Notes under the pieces: model-generated
What the model saw: the letters and a program-made list of their open reading frames with translations, nothing else
Database searches by the model: none
What the model was told of the DNA's origin: nothing
Part shown: piece after piece, positions 10,006-18,732 of the stretch
Layout of the letters: each line of letters starts with the position of its first letter
Position numbering within the stretch: position 1 is the first letter of the stretch
Assembly (NCBI RefSeq): GCF_001579845.1
Contig: NZ_CP007440.1
Span: 4,672,029-4,736,028, forward strand
Length of the DNA stretch: 64,000 bases
Direction: 5' to 3'
Source of the DNA: Rhodoplanes sp. Z2-YC6860
GTDB lineage: Bacteria; Pseudomonadota; Alphaproteobacteria; Rhizobiales; Xanthobacteraceae
Program-made: the position numbers and the translations under genes

Positions 10006-10281
10006 TCCGCCCGCCTTCCTTCGCCGCGAGCTTACTGCCCGCAACGCCCGTTGGGCGCTGCGCCACCCGCACACGCCCGCCACTATGATTAAAACCTAGT
10101 GAGGATTCGTTACGGAAACGCAAACAAGAGCCCGCAAGTGCGACCAAGAGACAGCGAATTTCCTGATGTTCCCACAGCCTCAATCGTTAACACTGGCTGG
10201 GTTTGGGCCGGTAACGCTGCTAATCTGGGTCGAGCGCCGACTCGCCTGGAATCGCCAGCAACTGTCGGCCATTGCACCACC

Positions 10282-10596
10282 ATGAAAAGCAAAGTTTCCC
10301 TCGATAAAAAGGACACGGCACGGCGCGAGGCGGCCGAAGCCCTGGCGATCTCGGCCCTCACCTACCTCGCCGCCGAGCCTGAAGCGCTGGGCGGGTTCCT
10401 GGCCGCCACCGGCATCGGCCCGGACCAGATCCGCACCGCGGCCGGCGATCCCGAGTTCCTCTCCGGCGTGCTCGACTATTTTCTCAGCGACGAAGCCCTG
10501 CTTGTCGCCTTCGCCAAGCACGAGGACATCAATCCGGCCGAACTCCAACGCGCCCGCGTAGCATTCGGAGGCGTGTGGGAACGGGACGTGCCCTGA
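10282..10596 (+). CDS. DUF3572 family protein
   Basis: A 104-residue acidic helical protein of unknown function. The features seen are an AAEALAISALTYLAAEPEAL helix, GFLAATGIGPDQIR, and a DPEFLSGVLDYFLSDE segment. This matches the DUF3572 family, which is restricted to Alphaproteobacteria and commonly sits beside divK/pleD and dinB. The chosen ATG (10282) begins MKSKVSLDKKD; the frame is open further upstream but without resemblance to the family. Its stop overlaps the dinB start (TGATG), so the two are translationally coupled. No catalytic motif is visible. Confidence 0.8.
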   Translation: MKSKVSLDKKDTARREAAEALAISALTYLAAEPEALGGFLAATGIGPDQIRTAAGDPEFLSGVLDYFLSDEALLVAFAKHEDINPAELQRARVAFGGVWERDVP

Positions 10597-11855
10597 TGGG
10601 CGCGTTCTGCCGGGACTGCCTGAACGACGCAGGCTCTGCCGGCCGCTGCCCGCACTGCTTCTCGCCCCGCGTCATCCGTCACGACGAACTCGACACGCTC
10701 ACCATCTGCCACGTCGATTGCGACGCATTCTACGCCACCATCGAGAAGCGGGATGACCCATCGCTTGCCGACAAGCCGCTGATCGTCGGCGGCGGCAAGC
10801 GCGGCGTGGTGTCGACCGCCTGCTACATCGCCCGCACCTTCGGCGTGCGCTCGGCCATGCCGATGTTCGAGGCCAAGCGGCTTTGCCCGCACGCGGCGGT
10901 GGTCCGCCCGAACATGGACAAATACGCCGGCGTCAGCCGGCAGGTTCGCGCGCTGATGCTCGATCTCACCCCGCAGGTCGAGGCGATCTCGATCGACGAG
11001 GCGTTCATGGACCTGGCCGGCACGCAGCGCCTGCATGGCATGAGCGCCGCGAAGGCGCTCGCCCGCTTCTCGGCCAAGGTCGAGAAGGAGCTCGGCATCT
11101 CGGTGTCGATCGGGCTTGCCGCCAACAAATTCCTGGCCAAGATCGCCTCCGATCTCGACAAGCCGCGCGGCTTTGCCGTGATCGGCAAGGCCGAGGCCGC
11201 CCGCTTTCTCGCCGACAAGCCGGTGGCGATCATCTTCGGGGTCGGCAAGGTCGCGGCGCAGCGCTTCGCCAAGGACGGCTTCCACAAGATTTCGGACCTG
11301 CAGCGCGCCGACGAGCACGACCTGATGCGCCGCTACGGCGCGGAAGGTCAGCGGTTGTGGCGGCTCGCCCGCGGCATCGACAGCCGCGAAGTCGATCCGA
11401 TCCGCGAGCGCAAGAGCGTCTCGGCCGAGAACACGTTCGACCGCGACATCGCCTCGTTCCGGCCGCTGGAGAGGCGGCTCTGGGCCGCGGCCGAGGAGGT
11501 TTCGGAGCGGCTCAAGGAGAAGCGCCTCTGCGGCTCGACCGTGACGTTGAAGCTCAAGACCGCCGACTTCCGCATTCTCACCCGGGCACGCTCCCTGGAG
11601 CGCCCCACGCAATTGGCCGACAAGATCTTTGCGGCGAGCCGCGAACTGCTGGTCCGCGAGATCAACGGCACGCGCTATCGCCTGCTCGGTGTCGGCGTCA
11701 GCGCGCTCGACGATGCCGAGGCCGCCGATCCGGCCGACCTGATCGATCGCGGAGCCGAACGCCGCGCCAACGTCGAGCGCGCCATGGACCGCGTCCGCGG
11801 CAAATTCGGCCACGAGGCCGTGGTGAAGGGCTTGGCGCTGGACGAGAAGGAGTAG
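10596..11855 (+). CDS. dinB: DNA polymerase IV (Y-family translesion polymerase)
   Basis: A 419-residue Y-family polymerase for low-fidelity bypass of DNA lesions. Catalytic acidic residues are in HVDCDAFYATIE (D41) and SIDEAF (D134, E135). The palm continues with GVSTACYIARTFGVRS-type motifs, then the HhH thumb and the little finger. An N-terminal extension carries C5, C8, C18 and C21 in a CxxC-x9-CxxC arrangement, a likely zinc knuckle that is common in alphaproteobacterial DinB. The ATG at 10596 overlaps the DUF3572 stop. A GTG at 10575 would add seven residues. No SOS box was seen upstream. Confidence 0.93.
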   Translation: MGAFCRDCLNDAGSAGRCPHCFSPRVIRHDELDTLTICHVDCDAFYATIEKRDDPSLADKPLIVGGGKRGVVSTACYIARTFGVRSAMPMFEAKRLCPHAAVVRPNMDKYAGVSRQVRALMLDLTPQVEAISIDEAFMDLAGTQRLHGMSAAKALARFSAKVEKELGISVSIGLAANKFLAKIASDLDKPRGFAVIGKAEAARFLADKPVAIIFGVGKVAAQRFAKDGFHKISDLQRADEHDLMRRYGAEGQRLWRLARGIDSREVDPIRERKSVSAENTFDRDIASFRPLERRLWAAAEEVSERLKEKRLCGSTVTLKLKTADFRILTRARSLERPTQLADKIFAASRELLVREINGTRYRLLGVGVSALDDAEAADPADLIDRGAERRANVERAMDRVRGKFGHEAVVKGLALDEKE

Positions 11856-12040
11856 ATCGCAAAATCGCGGTCCGGGCGCGAGGCTTTGCACCCATGAATC
11901 AGCATGTCCCGCTTTACGCCCCATCGCGACCGCACAGCGGACATCGTCTTCAAGTCGTCGAAGTCTCAAGGCCGACATCACTCGATCACCTTACGATTGC
12001 CGCCGATTGTGCTGCGGCTGCTGTTAGCCAACGCTTCGCT

Positions 12041-12403
12041 GTTCCGGGGTTTTGTTTTCGGACGCCCGGTGCGCCCGTCTCCCTGTTTTCCGTCTCCTCT
12101 CCCATAGGAGAGAAGAATGGAGCGCCGGGAGGCGCCACGGAGCTTGCGAGGCTCCGTCAGGCCAGCCTTGCGATCGGCCAGCCTGCGCGCCAAGCTTCCG
12201 GGACCCAATGCTTTGAGGGCGGTGGGGGTCCCGGGGCGCGCGGGCCCGTGCGAAGAGCCCGACGCCTCCTGGCGCTCCATTCGCGGTCCGCGTTGTTGGC
12301 AGCCGCACCTCGCTCCGTCACCGGGCGTCGCGATCGACGACACCCTCGACGCAGCAAGGCGAGATGACTGTTACACTAGATGCAAGAATTATTCAAGTAC
12401 AAA
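12041..12403 (+). repeat. Dispersed structured repeat, copy 1 (about 363 bp)
   Basis: Near-identical to 46441-46806 in the same orientation. It starts CCGGGGTTTTGTTTTCGGAC and runs through a palindromic core bounded by a 17-bp inverted repeat (12118-12134 with 12263-12279, one mismatch). Inside are the hairpin GGAGCTTGCGAGGCTCC and a GGGACCC/GGGTCCC stem. In this copy the segment matching the LexA-type box of copy 2 is degraded (GAAT-N7-GTAC, about 12386-12400). An ATG at 12117 opens a frame, but the two copies differ by a one-base indel inside it, so it is not coding. The flanks 11856-12040 and 12404-12473 hold nothing recognisable. Confidence 0.85.
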
Positions 12404-12473
12404 TATGATCGATTCTTGTACTGAGCGTGTATGTGATATTGCTCCCCATTTCGTCCTTCCGATTTTGCTTTTT

Positions 12474-13574
12474 TCACTGAACAGATTTGACCAGAAGCAC
12501 ATTGTAGATCGCTGGTGACTCAATTTCAGGAGAAGCCATTCGTCCCGCCGCCAGTTCGGCTACAAACCAATCCAAGTCGGCATCGTCTTTTGTCTCAATG
12601 GCAATCCAACCCGACAGGCCAAGAACGCCGATCGGCAGACAACCCAATTCAAAGGCCCGGGCGACACTGTCCGCTTCCACGTGCCGATTGATAGGTTTTA
12701 CGCAAAACGCACGACCGAATTGCCGTTCGCAACGATCAACCTGGAGGCTGTTACAAAGCACCAGCGCCGTGGTCTTTCCATGCATCGCGGGTGCTTGCAG
12801 GCGAATTTCCGCCAAGCGAGTGTTCGTGCGCGGCAGATTTGGTCGCGTCGAAGGCTTCGCCGTCTTGGTGTGCCAGGCTTCGAGCTGCTGACTGGTGCTT
12901 GGAAGAAGCGGAACGTATCCCAGATCGGCGCTCCCGCGCTGGGCGTCCAACCATCTTACAAATCCATCGAAGTTTTGTGCAGCCATGCGCAATTGCGCAT
13001 CGATTTGGAGGAGTGGCTCTAGAATTGGGTCGCCGTTGTACAAAGCTGTAAGAGCTGCAAATCCTACAATGCGAAGTCGGGTAAACTTGAGGTCAGGTCG
13101 CGTTAGGTCACCCGACTTCATAAGATTGGGCTTGAATTGCTCAGACGTTTTTTCGGCAATTTCTTCGAATGCAGTGCGCTCGAAGGTGTTACGGACGACA
13201 ATATTCCAAACCCGGTCAAGACATGCTCGAAAAGGCGCCGAATCAGGCGTTCCAATTGCCGAAAAAATCAATCGTAAATCCGGGAACCGTGCTCCCGTGG
13301 TCAGCTTGCATGCTTTCGAGCCGCTTTCCGCCAGCGCCCTTTCCATAAGTTTTCCAAGAACAATCGAGAAAGCCGCATGCCGGCCTACATCAGCGGAATC
13401 TTCATAACCCGGCGCGTGCAATGCGAAGTCTAAAATGAAAGTGTCCTGCGATGCCTGCGCACGCAACGGGGTGGCCCACCCCGCAAAGTGGTATCCGCAA
13501 CTCAGGATAAGAAGGGCGAGCGAAACACGAAGGCAACTGCCGCTAGATGAGCGCGCACGCTGAATTATTGCCAT
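12474..13574 (-). CDS. Secreted or lipid-anchored hypothetical protein, family not recognised
   Basis: A 366-residue protein. The N-terminal signal is RVSLALLILSCGYHFAGWA with possible cleavage after LRAQA near residue 41. A Cys in LILSCGYH could alternatively be a lipobox, but it is imperfect. The mature part is alpha/beta in character with several Cys (KACKL, RACLD, VLCNS, DRCERQF, AFCVK, LGCLP) and no catalytic motif I recognise. Codon use and base composition are clearly AT-richer than the neighbours. It sits next to a dispersed repeat, so it may have been acquired by transfer. The start ATG at 13574 precedes a normal signal peptide. Confidence 0.6.
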   Translation of the reverse strand: MAIIQRARSSSGSCLRVSLALLILSCGYHFAGWATPLRAQASQDTFILDFALHAPGYEDSADVGRHAAFSIVLGKLMERALAESGSKACKLTTGARFPDLRLIFSAIGTPDSAPFRACLDRVWNIVVRNTFERTAFEEIAEKTSEQFKPNLMKSGDLTRPDLKFTRLRIVGFAALTALYNGDPILEPLLQIDAQLRMAAQNFDGFVRWLDAQRGSADLGYVPLLPSTSQQLEAWHTKTAKPSTRPNLPRTNTRLAEIRLQAPAMHGKTTALVLCNSLQVDRCERQFGRAFCVKPINRHVEADSVARAFELGCLPIGVLGLSGWIAIETKDDADLDWFVAELAAGRMASPEIESPAIYNVLLVKSVQ

Positions 13575-13679
13575 TGTGGTACCCTAGGTCGATGTGTCTG
13601 GTTTTTTACCACATGCCCGGAACTGAAGTGGACGCGCGCACCGAGATTCTGCTGCTGAGGTGAGGCCTACGCCTGCGAG

Positions 13680-14621
13680 CTAATTCGCCGCGCCCTGCCC
13701 GTCGTCCAGCACCTTGAAGCTCTCTTCCAGCTGCGGTGAGATCGCGACGCTAAGCTTCTCGCCGGTCGGCAGGCGCGACAGGAACCACTTATTGTACAGC
13801 GGGATCAGATCACGATTGGTGGCGAGCTTGCGAAGGGTGCGCTCCACGATCGCTGAGAGTTGCGGCTCACCATTGCGGAACATGATGCCGTAAGGATCGT
13901 AGGACAGATAGTCGCCGACCACCCGAAACCGGTCCTGCGACTTGTGACGGGCGATCAGGCCGTAGAGCAGGATATCGTCGGTCGCAAAGGCGTCCGCCGT
14001 CTTGTCGGCCAGCATCTGGTACGACCGCTCGTGATCCGGCGAGAGCACGATCTTGAGGCCAAGGGCGAACTTCTTGTCGACGGAATACACCGCCTGTTCG
14101 TTGGTCGTGCCCTTGGTCACCACGACGGTCTTGCCCGCAAGGTCTGTGACCGCCGAGACATTCGAAGCCTTGGGCACCATCAGCTTGGTGCCGGCCACAA
14201 AGATCAGCGGCGAGAACGCCACCTGCCGTGAGCGCTCAGCATTGGCGGTGGTCGAGCCGCATTCCAGGTCGATCTGGTTTTGCAGCACCGCGGCCATACG
14301 GTTGTCCGGGGTGACCTTGACGTACTCGATCTTCAGATCAGCCTCATCGACCGCTGCGCCGATCTCGTCGACGATCGCTGCGCAGAGTTCGAGACTGTAG
14401 CCGATCGGTCGATCGGCCTGATCGAGGAACGAAAACGGCGGCGAGCTTTCGCGGTAACCGAGCCGCACCGCATGCGTCTTCTTGATGTTGGCAAGCGTCG
14501 GGCTCAGGCCCTCTCCGCCATAAGTCTGGGCCAGCGCGGATGTTGCCAGCACCAGACAAGTCAACACCCCTGCCAAGATCGCACCGGCGATCCGCCACGG
14601 ACGCCTGAGAGACTGGCCCAT
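13680..14621 (-). CDS. Periplasmic amino-acid binding protein (glutamate/aspartate, GltI-like)
   Basis: A 313-residue solute-binding protein of family 3. The signal peptide is cleaved after SALAQ (about residue 32). The binding-fold start is TLANIKKTHAVRLGYRESSPPFSF, then PIGYSLELCAAIVDEI, and a substrate signature LECGSTTANAERSRQVAFSP as in GltI-type aspartate/glutamate proteins. These normally feed an ABC permease and ATPase, but none is encoded nearby. The gene is 12 bp downstream of an SDF-family symporter on the same strand. AGGAGA precedes the ATG. The ligand is inferred from the family, not proven. Confidence 0.85.
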   Translation of the reverse strand: MGQSLRRPWRIAGAILAGVLTCLVLATSALAQTYGGEGLSPTLANIKKTHAVRLGYRESSPPFSFLDQADRPIGYSLELCAAIVDEIGAAVDEADLKIEYVKVTPDNRMAAVLQNQIDLECGSTTANAERSRQVAFSPLIFVAGTKLMVPKASNVSAVTDLAGKTVVVTKGTTNEQAVYSVDKKFALGLKIVLSPDHERSYQMLADKTADAFATDDILLYGLIARHKSQDRFRVVGDYLSYDPYGIMFRNGEPQLSAIVERTLRKLATNRDLIPLYNKWFLSRLPTGEKLSVAISPQLEESFKVLDDGQGAAN

Positions 14622-14633
14622 GTCCCTCTCCTG

Positions 14634-15929
14634 TCAATGGCCGGCGGCGGCGGGAACTTCTCCAGCGATCAGGTCCGGCGGCACCACGTCGTCAGGCCCG
14701 AGCGCATGCTCTGCCGCGAGCTCGCCCTCCCATTTCGCCACCACCGCGGTCGCAAGCGAATTGCCGATCACGTTGGTCGCGCTGCGGCCCATGTCGAGAA
14801 ACGTGTCGATGCCCATGATCATCAACAGGCCCGCCTCCGGGATCCCGAACTGACTCAAGGTCGAGGCGATGACCACAAGCGACGCGCGTGGCACGCCGGC
14901 AACGCCCTTCGAGGTGATCATCAAGGTTGCGAGCATCGCGAGCTGCGTGCCGAGCGGCATGTCGATGTGATAGGTCTGCGCTATGAACACGGCCGCGAAC
15001 GTGCAGTACATCATCGTGCCATCGAGATTGAACGAGTAGCCCAGCGGCAACACGAAGCTCGATATCCGCGACGATGCGCCGAAGCGGTTCAAGCCCTCCA
15101 GGGTCTTGGGATAGGCCGCCTCCGAGCTTGCGGTCGAGAACGCGATCATCAACGGCTCGCGGATGAGTCGCAGTAGATGGCTGTAACGTGGCCCAATGGC
15201 GATGAAACCCACGACGACCAGAATGAGCCACAGGATCAGCAGCGAGAGATAGAATCCGCCCATGAACACGACGAGCTTCCACAGCACGCCAAGGCCGTTC
15301 TTGGCGACGGTCGCCGTGATCGCGGCCCAAACCGCGAGCGGCGCGAACAACATGACGTAGCTCGTCACCTTCAGCATGACGTGACCAAGGTCGTCGATCA
15401 GTGCCAGCATCGGCTTGGTGCGCTCCGGCAGCGCGCCAAGCGCTACAGAGAAGAAAATGGCGAAGATGACGATCTGCAGAATCTCGTTCTGCGCCATGGC
15501 GTCTGCGATCGACGTCGGGATCAAGTGAATGAGAAACTTTTCGAGCGAGAACGCCGACGTCGGGAGTCCAGTCGCCTGCGCCTTGTCGGGCAACGCACCT
15601 GGGAAATTCGCCCCGGGCTGCAGGAGATTGACCATCAGAAGGCCTAGCAGCAGCGACACGAACGAGGCACTGACGAACCAGCCCATGGTCTTTGCGAAAA
15701 TCCGACCGAGCTTCGAGCCGCCGCCCATATGTGCGATGCCGCCGACCAACGTCGCAAACACCAGCGGCGCGATGATCATCTTGATCAATCGCAGGAACAG
15801 CATGGCGATCAGATTGACGTCGGCTGCGATTTCCGCCCGGCTGTCGGGAAGATAGTTGAAGATCAATGTCCCCATCGCGATGCCGAGCACCATCGCGATC
15901 AGGATGTATTGCGTGAACCTGTTGGACAT
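14634..15929 (-). CDS. Dicarboxylate/amino acid:cation symporter (DAACS/SDF family)
   Basis: A 431-residue membrane protein with eight TM helices and two re-entrant loops typical of SDF transporters. Diagnostic motifs are the serine-rich HP1 tip STASSEAAYPKT, the sodium-site motif LGYSFNLDGTMMY (the NMDGT equivalent, intact) and HP2 SKGVAGVPRASLVV. TM8 ends DMGRSATNVIGN. It probably imports glutamate, aspartate or a C4-dicarboxylate with Na+ or H+. The ATG at 15929 has GGGAG 8 bp upstream; a TTG 15 bp further upstream is less likely. The next gene, an amino-acid binding protein, is only 12 bp downstream. Confidence 0.9.
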   Translation of the reverse strand: MSNRFTQYILIAMVLGIAMGTLIFNYLPDSRAEIAADVNLIAMLFLRLIKMIIAPLVFATLVGGIAHMGGGSKLGRIFAKTMGWFVSASFVSLLLGLLMVNLLQPGANFPGALPDKAQATGLPTSAFSLEKFLIHLIPTSIADAMAQNEILQIVIFAIFFSVALGALPERTKPMLALIDDLGHVMLKVTSYVMLFAPLAVWAAITATVAKNGLGVLWKLVVFMGGFYLSLLILWLILVVVGFIAIGPRYSHLLRLIREPLMIAFSTASSEAAYPKTLEGLNRFGASSRISSFVLPLGYSFNLDGTMMYCTFAAVFIAQTYHIDMPLGTQLAMLATLMITSKGVAGVPRASLVVIASTLSQFGIPEAGLLMIMGIDTFLDMGRSATNVIGNSLATAVVAKWEGELAAEHALGPDDVVPPDLIAGEVPAAAGH

Positions 15930-16028
15930 TTTTTCGCTCCCCAATGCGGTCGGCTGTTTCAGGTTACACGCCGGTTTTTACCGACCATAGCCCGGCCACG
16001 CCTGACATGGATGCGATGCGACCGGCTC

Positions 16029-17354
16029 TTAGCCCGCCGCGACGTCCACCTGTTCGGTGCCGTCGAGAACCCGCTCCGCCTTAGCGTGATCTAGGTCCTT
16101 TTCCCAGGCGGCGATCACCACGGTGGCAACGCAGTTGCCGATGAGATTGCCGAGCGCGCGCGCCATGCCGATGAACCAGTCGACCGACAGCACCAGCACA
16201 AGGCCGATGGCCGGGATGCTCGGCACGGCATTGAGCGTTGCCGCCAGAATGACGATGGCCGAGCCCGGCACGCCGTGAGCGCCCTTCGAGGTGACGAGCG
16301 AGACGCCGAGCACCAGCAGGAGATCGCCGAATGACAGCGGCGTGTTAGTCGCCTGCGCGATGAAGACCACGGCCAGCGTCAGATAGATCGAGAACGCGTC
16401 GAGATTGAACGAATAGCCGGTCGGCACCACCAATCCGACCACGGAATCCTTGACGCCCATCCGCTCCAGCTTGCGCATGATCTGCGGCAGCACCGCATCC
16501 GACGAAGCGGTCGCAAGCACGATGGTCAGCTCTTCGCGCAGGTAGGCGAGGAACTTGAGAATATTCAGGCCGGCGAGCCGCATCACCAGGCCCAGCACCA
16601 CCAGCACGAAGAGCGCGACGGCGACGTAGAACAGCACCACGAGCGAAACGAGTTGCTTCAACGAGCCGACACCATAACGCCCAACCGTGTAAGCCACCGC
16701 CCCAAGCACGCCGAGCGGCGCCACCCGCACGATCAGCCCCATCGCCTTGAACAGGACGGTCGCAACTGCGTCGATCAGTGCAGTCACCTTCTCGCCCTTC
16801 TCGCCGCCCACCAGCGCGAGCGCGACGCCGAACAGAATGGCGAAGAACAGCACTTGCAGCACGTCGTTGCGCGCCAGCGCATCGATTGACGTGGTGGGGA
16901 TTACGTTCATCAGGAAGCTGCCGATGCCGCCGCCCTGAAGCTTGTGGGCGTTGTCGGCGTAGGTGCTCAGCGACTTCGGATCGAGGGTGGAGGGATTGAT
17001 GTTCATCCCGTGCCCAGGACCGAACACATAAGCGAGCACGATTCCGATCGCGAGCGCGACCGTGGTCATCACCTCGAAATAGACCAGCGCCTTGACGCCG
17101 ACCCGCCCGACCTTCTTGAGATCGCCCGCTCCGGCGATGCCGTGAACCACGACACAGAAGACGATCGGCGCCACGATCATCGAGATCAGCTTCAGGAAGG
17201 CGTCGCTCAAAATCTTCAGGCCGATCGCAAAATCCGGCACGGTCATGCCGAGCGCGATCCCCAGAACAAGCGCGACCACAACCTGGAAAAATAACGACTT
17301 GTAGACCGGCCTGGACGCGACCGGGACGGATGGTGCAAGGGCGGCGGTCGACAT
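16029..17354 (-). CDS. dctA: C4-dicarboxylate symporter DctA
   Basis: A 441-residue SDF-family transporter very close to DctA, which imports succinate, fumarate and malate. The family start KSLFFQVVVALVLGIALG, LKLISMIVAPIVFCVVVHGIAG and GPGHGMNINPSTLD are all present. HP1 reads ATASSDAVLPQIM. The NMDGT position reads PTGYSFNLDAFSIYL, so Gly-Thr is replaced by Ala-Phe. HP2 is SKGAHGVPGSA. The ATG at 17354 has CTGGGAGA upstream. A second SDF gene follows 99 bp downstream on the same strand. No dctB/dctD regulators are in the window. Confidence 0.9.
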   Translation of the reverse strand: MSTAALAPSVPVASRPVYKSLFFQVVVALVLGIALGMTVPDFAIGLKILSDAFLKLISMIVAPIVFCVVVHGIAGAGDLKKVGRVGVKALVYFEVMTTVALAIGIVLAYVFGPGHGMNINPSTLDPKSLSTYADNAHKLQGGGIGSFLMNVIPTTSIDALARNDVLQVLFFAILFGVALALVGGEKGEKVTALIDAVATVLFKAMGLIVRVAPLGVLGAVAYTVGRYGVGSLKQLVSLVVLFYVAVALFVLVVLGLVMRLAGLNILKFLAYLREELTIVLATASSDAVLPQIMRKLERMGVKDSVVGLVVPTGYSFNLDAFSIYLTLAVVFIAQATNTPLSFGDLLLVLGVSLVTSKGAHGVPGSAIVILAATLNAVPSIPAIGLVLVLSVDWFIGMARALGNLIGNCVATVVIAAWEKDLDHAKAERVLDGTEQVDVAAG

Positions 17355-17502
17355 GGAGTTTCTCCCAGGACCAGGAAAGACATCCGGCAACCCTGGATCG
17401 AAGCAAAGACTATGCCGACAAACTGTGCAACAGCCGCCCGCACCCTGTCAGGGCCAGCCGGACAACCTTAGGAATTCCGATGGACCTGCCGAGCCGCCGA
17501 AC

Positions 17503-17522
17503 AAGCCCGCCCCTGCGGGCTG
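17503..17522 (-). terminator. Possible terminator after eipB
   Basis: A 7-bp stem (AGCCCGC with GCGGGCT, 17504-17510/17515-17521) with a 4-nt loop, 27 bp beyond the eipB stop. On the minus strand only a weak TTGTT follows, so termination may be inefficient. Confidence 0.45.
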
Positions 17523-17547
17523 TGACGTCAAACCTTGGCGTGCCTGC

Positions 17548-18435
17548 TTACTTGCAGGATTTGCCGGCGGCGTCCTTGTCGTGCAGTTCCAGCGAAGTCA
17601 TCTCACCGGTCAGCACGAAATCGCCGTAGTCGAGCAGGAGCGCGCGCGACACGCCATTCTCGTAGAGCTCGAATGTGATGGCATAGACCGGCGTCTGCTC
17701 GCCGTCCTTATCCTTCGCGGCGCGGTCGAAATAGCTGATGGTCACCGGCCAGCGCGTCATGTTGGCCAGCACCGCCTCCTTGGCCGTGGCGTCGTCCGGT
17801 TTGGCCGCGTCGGGTGCGATCGGCTTTCCGATCACGGTCAGCGTATCGTAGACCTTCTCGCCGGTGTCGGAGCCGTCGTAGACCGAGACCTGGAGCAACG
17901 TCTTACCTTCGCGGGCCGCGGCAATGATGCGGCGGACATGTTCAGTCGGGAACGCAAGGTCGGCCTTCAGGTCGATCTTCTTCTCGTCAGGCTCGGTGAG
18001 CTGTACCGCAAGCCCGTCCTTCTCGCGGTCGGCCTGGCCGTCGACCTTGTCGCGCAGGTTGTCGTCGAAATAGTTCTGCGAGTGGAAGCGCAACCGCTTG
18101 CCGTCGCCGTCCTCCCAGGACGTGGCGCGAAGGTCCGAAACCGCGACCTTGCCCTCACCGCTGTCGAGCTCCGAAACCTGGCGGAACTGCAGCGCATAAC
18201 CCTCGCAGGAGTTGCCGCTGAAGTCGTAGAGGATGCGTCCGCGCACCGCGCTCATCGAGCGCTTGCCACGGGTGCTCTGAAGCTTCAGGTCGTAGACCGC
18301 GCGATGCGATGCGAGTGCAATCGGTGAGGTCGTGGTCTGCGCCGCGGCAGAAGCCGCGGGCCACACCACGGAGCTCAGGGCAACCAACAATGCACCGGCA
18401 ACCGTCAGGCGGATGGGCGCTTTGTGCATTGGCAT
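17548..18435 (-). CDS. eipB: Cell envelope integrity protein EipB (DUF1849)
   Basis: A 295-residue periplasmic protein of the DUF1849/EipB family, beta-spiral proteins needed for envelope integrity in Brucella. The signal peptide ends near AASAAAQ (about residue 33). The family start SPIALASHRAVYDLKLQ is followed by RGRILYDFSGNSCEGYALQFR. C77 in NSCEGY and C294 at the extreme C terminus are the expected disulphide pair. Two in-frame ATGs (18435, 18429) are possible starts; either gives a full signal peptide. The leader region contains overlapping palindromes (18454-18502). Confidence 0.9.
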   Translation of the reverse strand: MPMHKAPIRLTVAGALLVALSSVVWPAASAAAQTTTSPIALASHRAVYDLKLQSTRGKRSMSAVRGRILYDFSGNSCEGYALQFRQVSELDSGEGKVAVSDLRATSWEDGDGKRLRFHSQNYFDDNLRDKVDGQADREKDGLAVQLTEPDEKKIDLKADLAFPTEHVRRIIAAAREGKTLLQVSVYDGSDTGEKVYDTLTVIGKPIAPDAAKPDDATAKEAVLANMTRWPVTISYFDRAAKDKDGEQTPVYAITFELYENGVSRALLLDYGDFVLTGEMTSLELHDKDAAGKSCK

Positions 18436-18453
18436 CGCGAAAAATCTCCCATA

Positions 18454-18502
18454 GCGCGTCTTAGACGCGCGTTAACGCGCTTGTGAGCGCGTCGAAGACG
18501 CG
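18454..18502. repeat. Cluster of overlapping GCGC palindromes upstream of eipB
   Basis: Three hairpins follow each other: GCGCGTCT-T-AGACGCGC (18454-18470), ACGCGCT-TGTG-AGCGCGT (18475-18492) and CGCGTC-GAA-GACGCG (18488-18502). The last two share bases and exclude each other. They lie 19-67 bp upstream of the eipB start, within or next to its leader. Confidence 0.7.
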
Positions 18503-18732
18503 CGTGAAAAGCGCTTTGTCGCCTTGCCCGCAAAATACGGCTCGTCACAATTCGCCGCAACAGTGGTCCCCGGGCCCGCTTGCAAGGCTTATCCTGATCG
18601 GCGATGACAAAGGCGGCAAATTGATGGGCGTTTGGGGCTGTTAACCGGGGCACAGGCTTGTTGCCGCGCTTTTAGGCATCCAAATGTTCGTGATCTTGTA
18701 GATGATTCTGGCGAACCGCGGAGGAGAACCCC

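Noticed and set aside
8200-10092. A 630-codon open frame antisense to pleD and divK
   Set aside because: It spans both well-supported genes and the gap between them. Composition is typical of a shadow frame.
10006-10281. A CtrA binding site (TTAA-N7-TTAA) upstream of divK
   Set aside because: Only isolated TTAA half sites are present, without the second half at the right distance.
12117-12518. An open frame starting inside repeat copy 1
   Set aside because: The second copy has the same start but shifts frame after about 50 codons through an indel, so the frame is not maintained.
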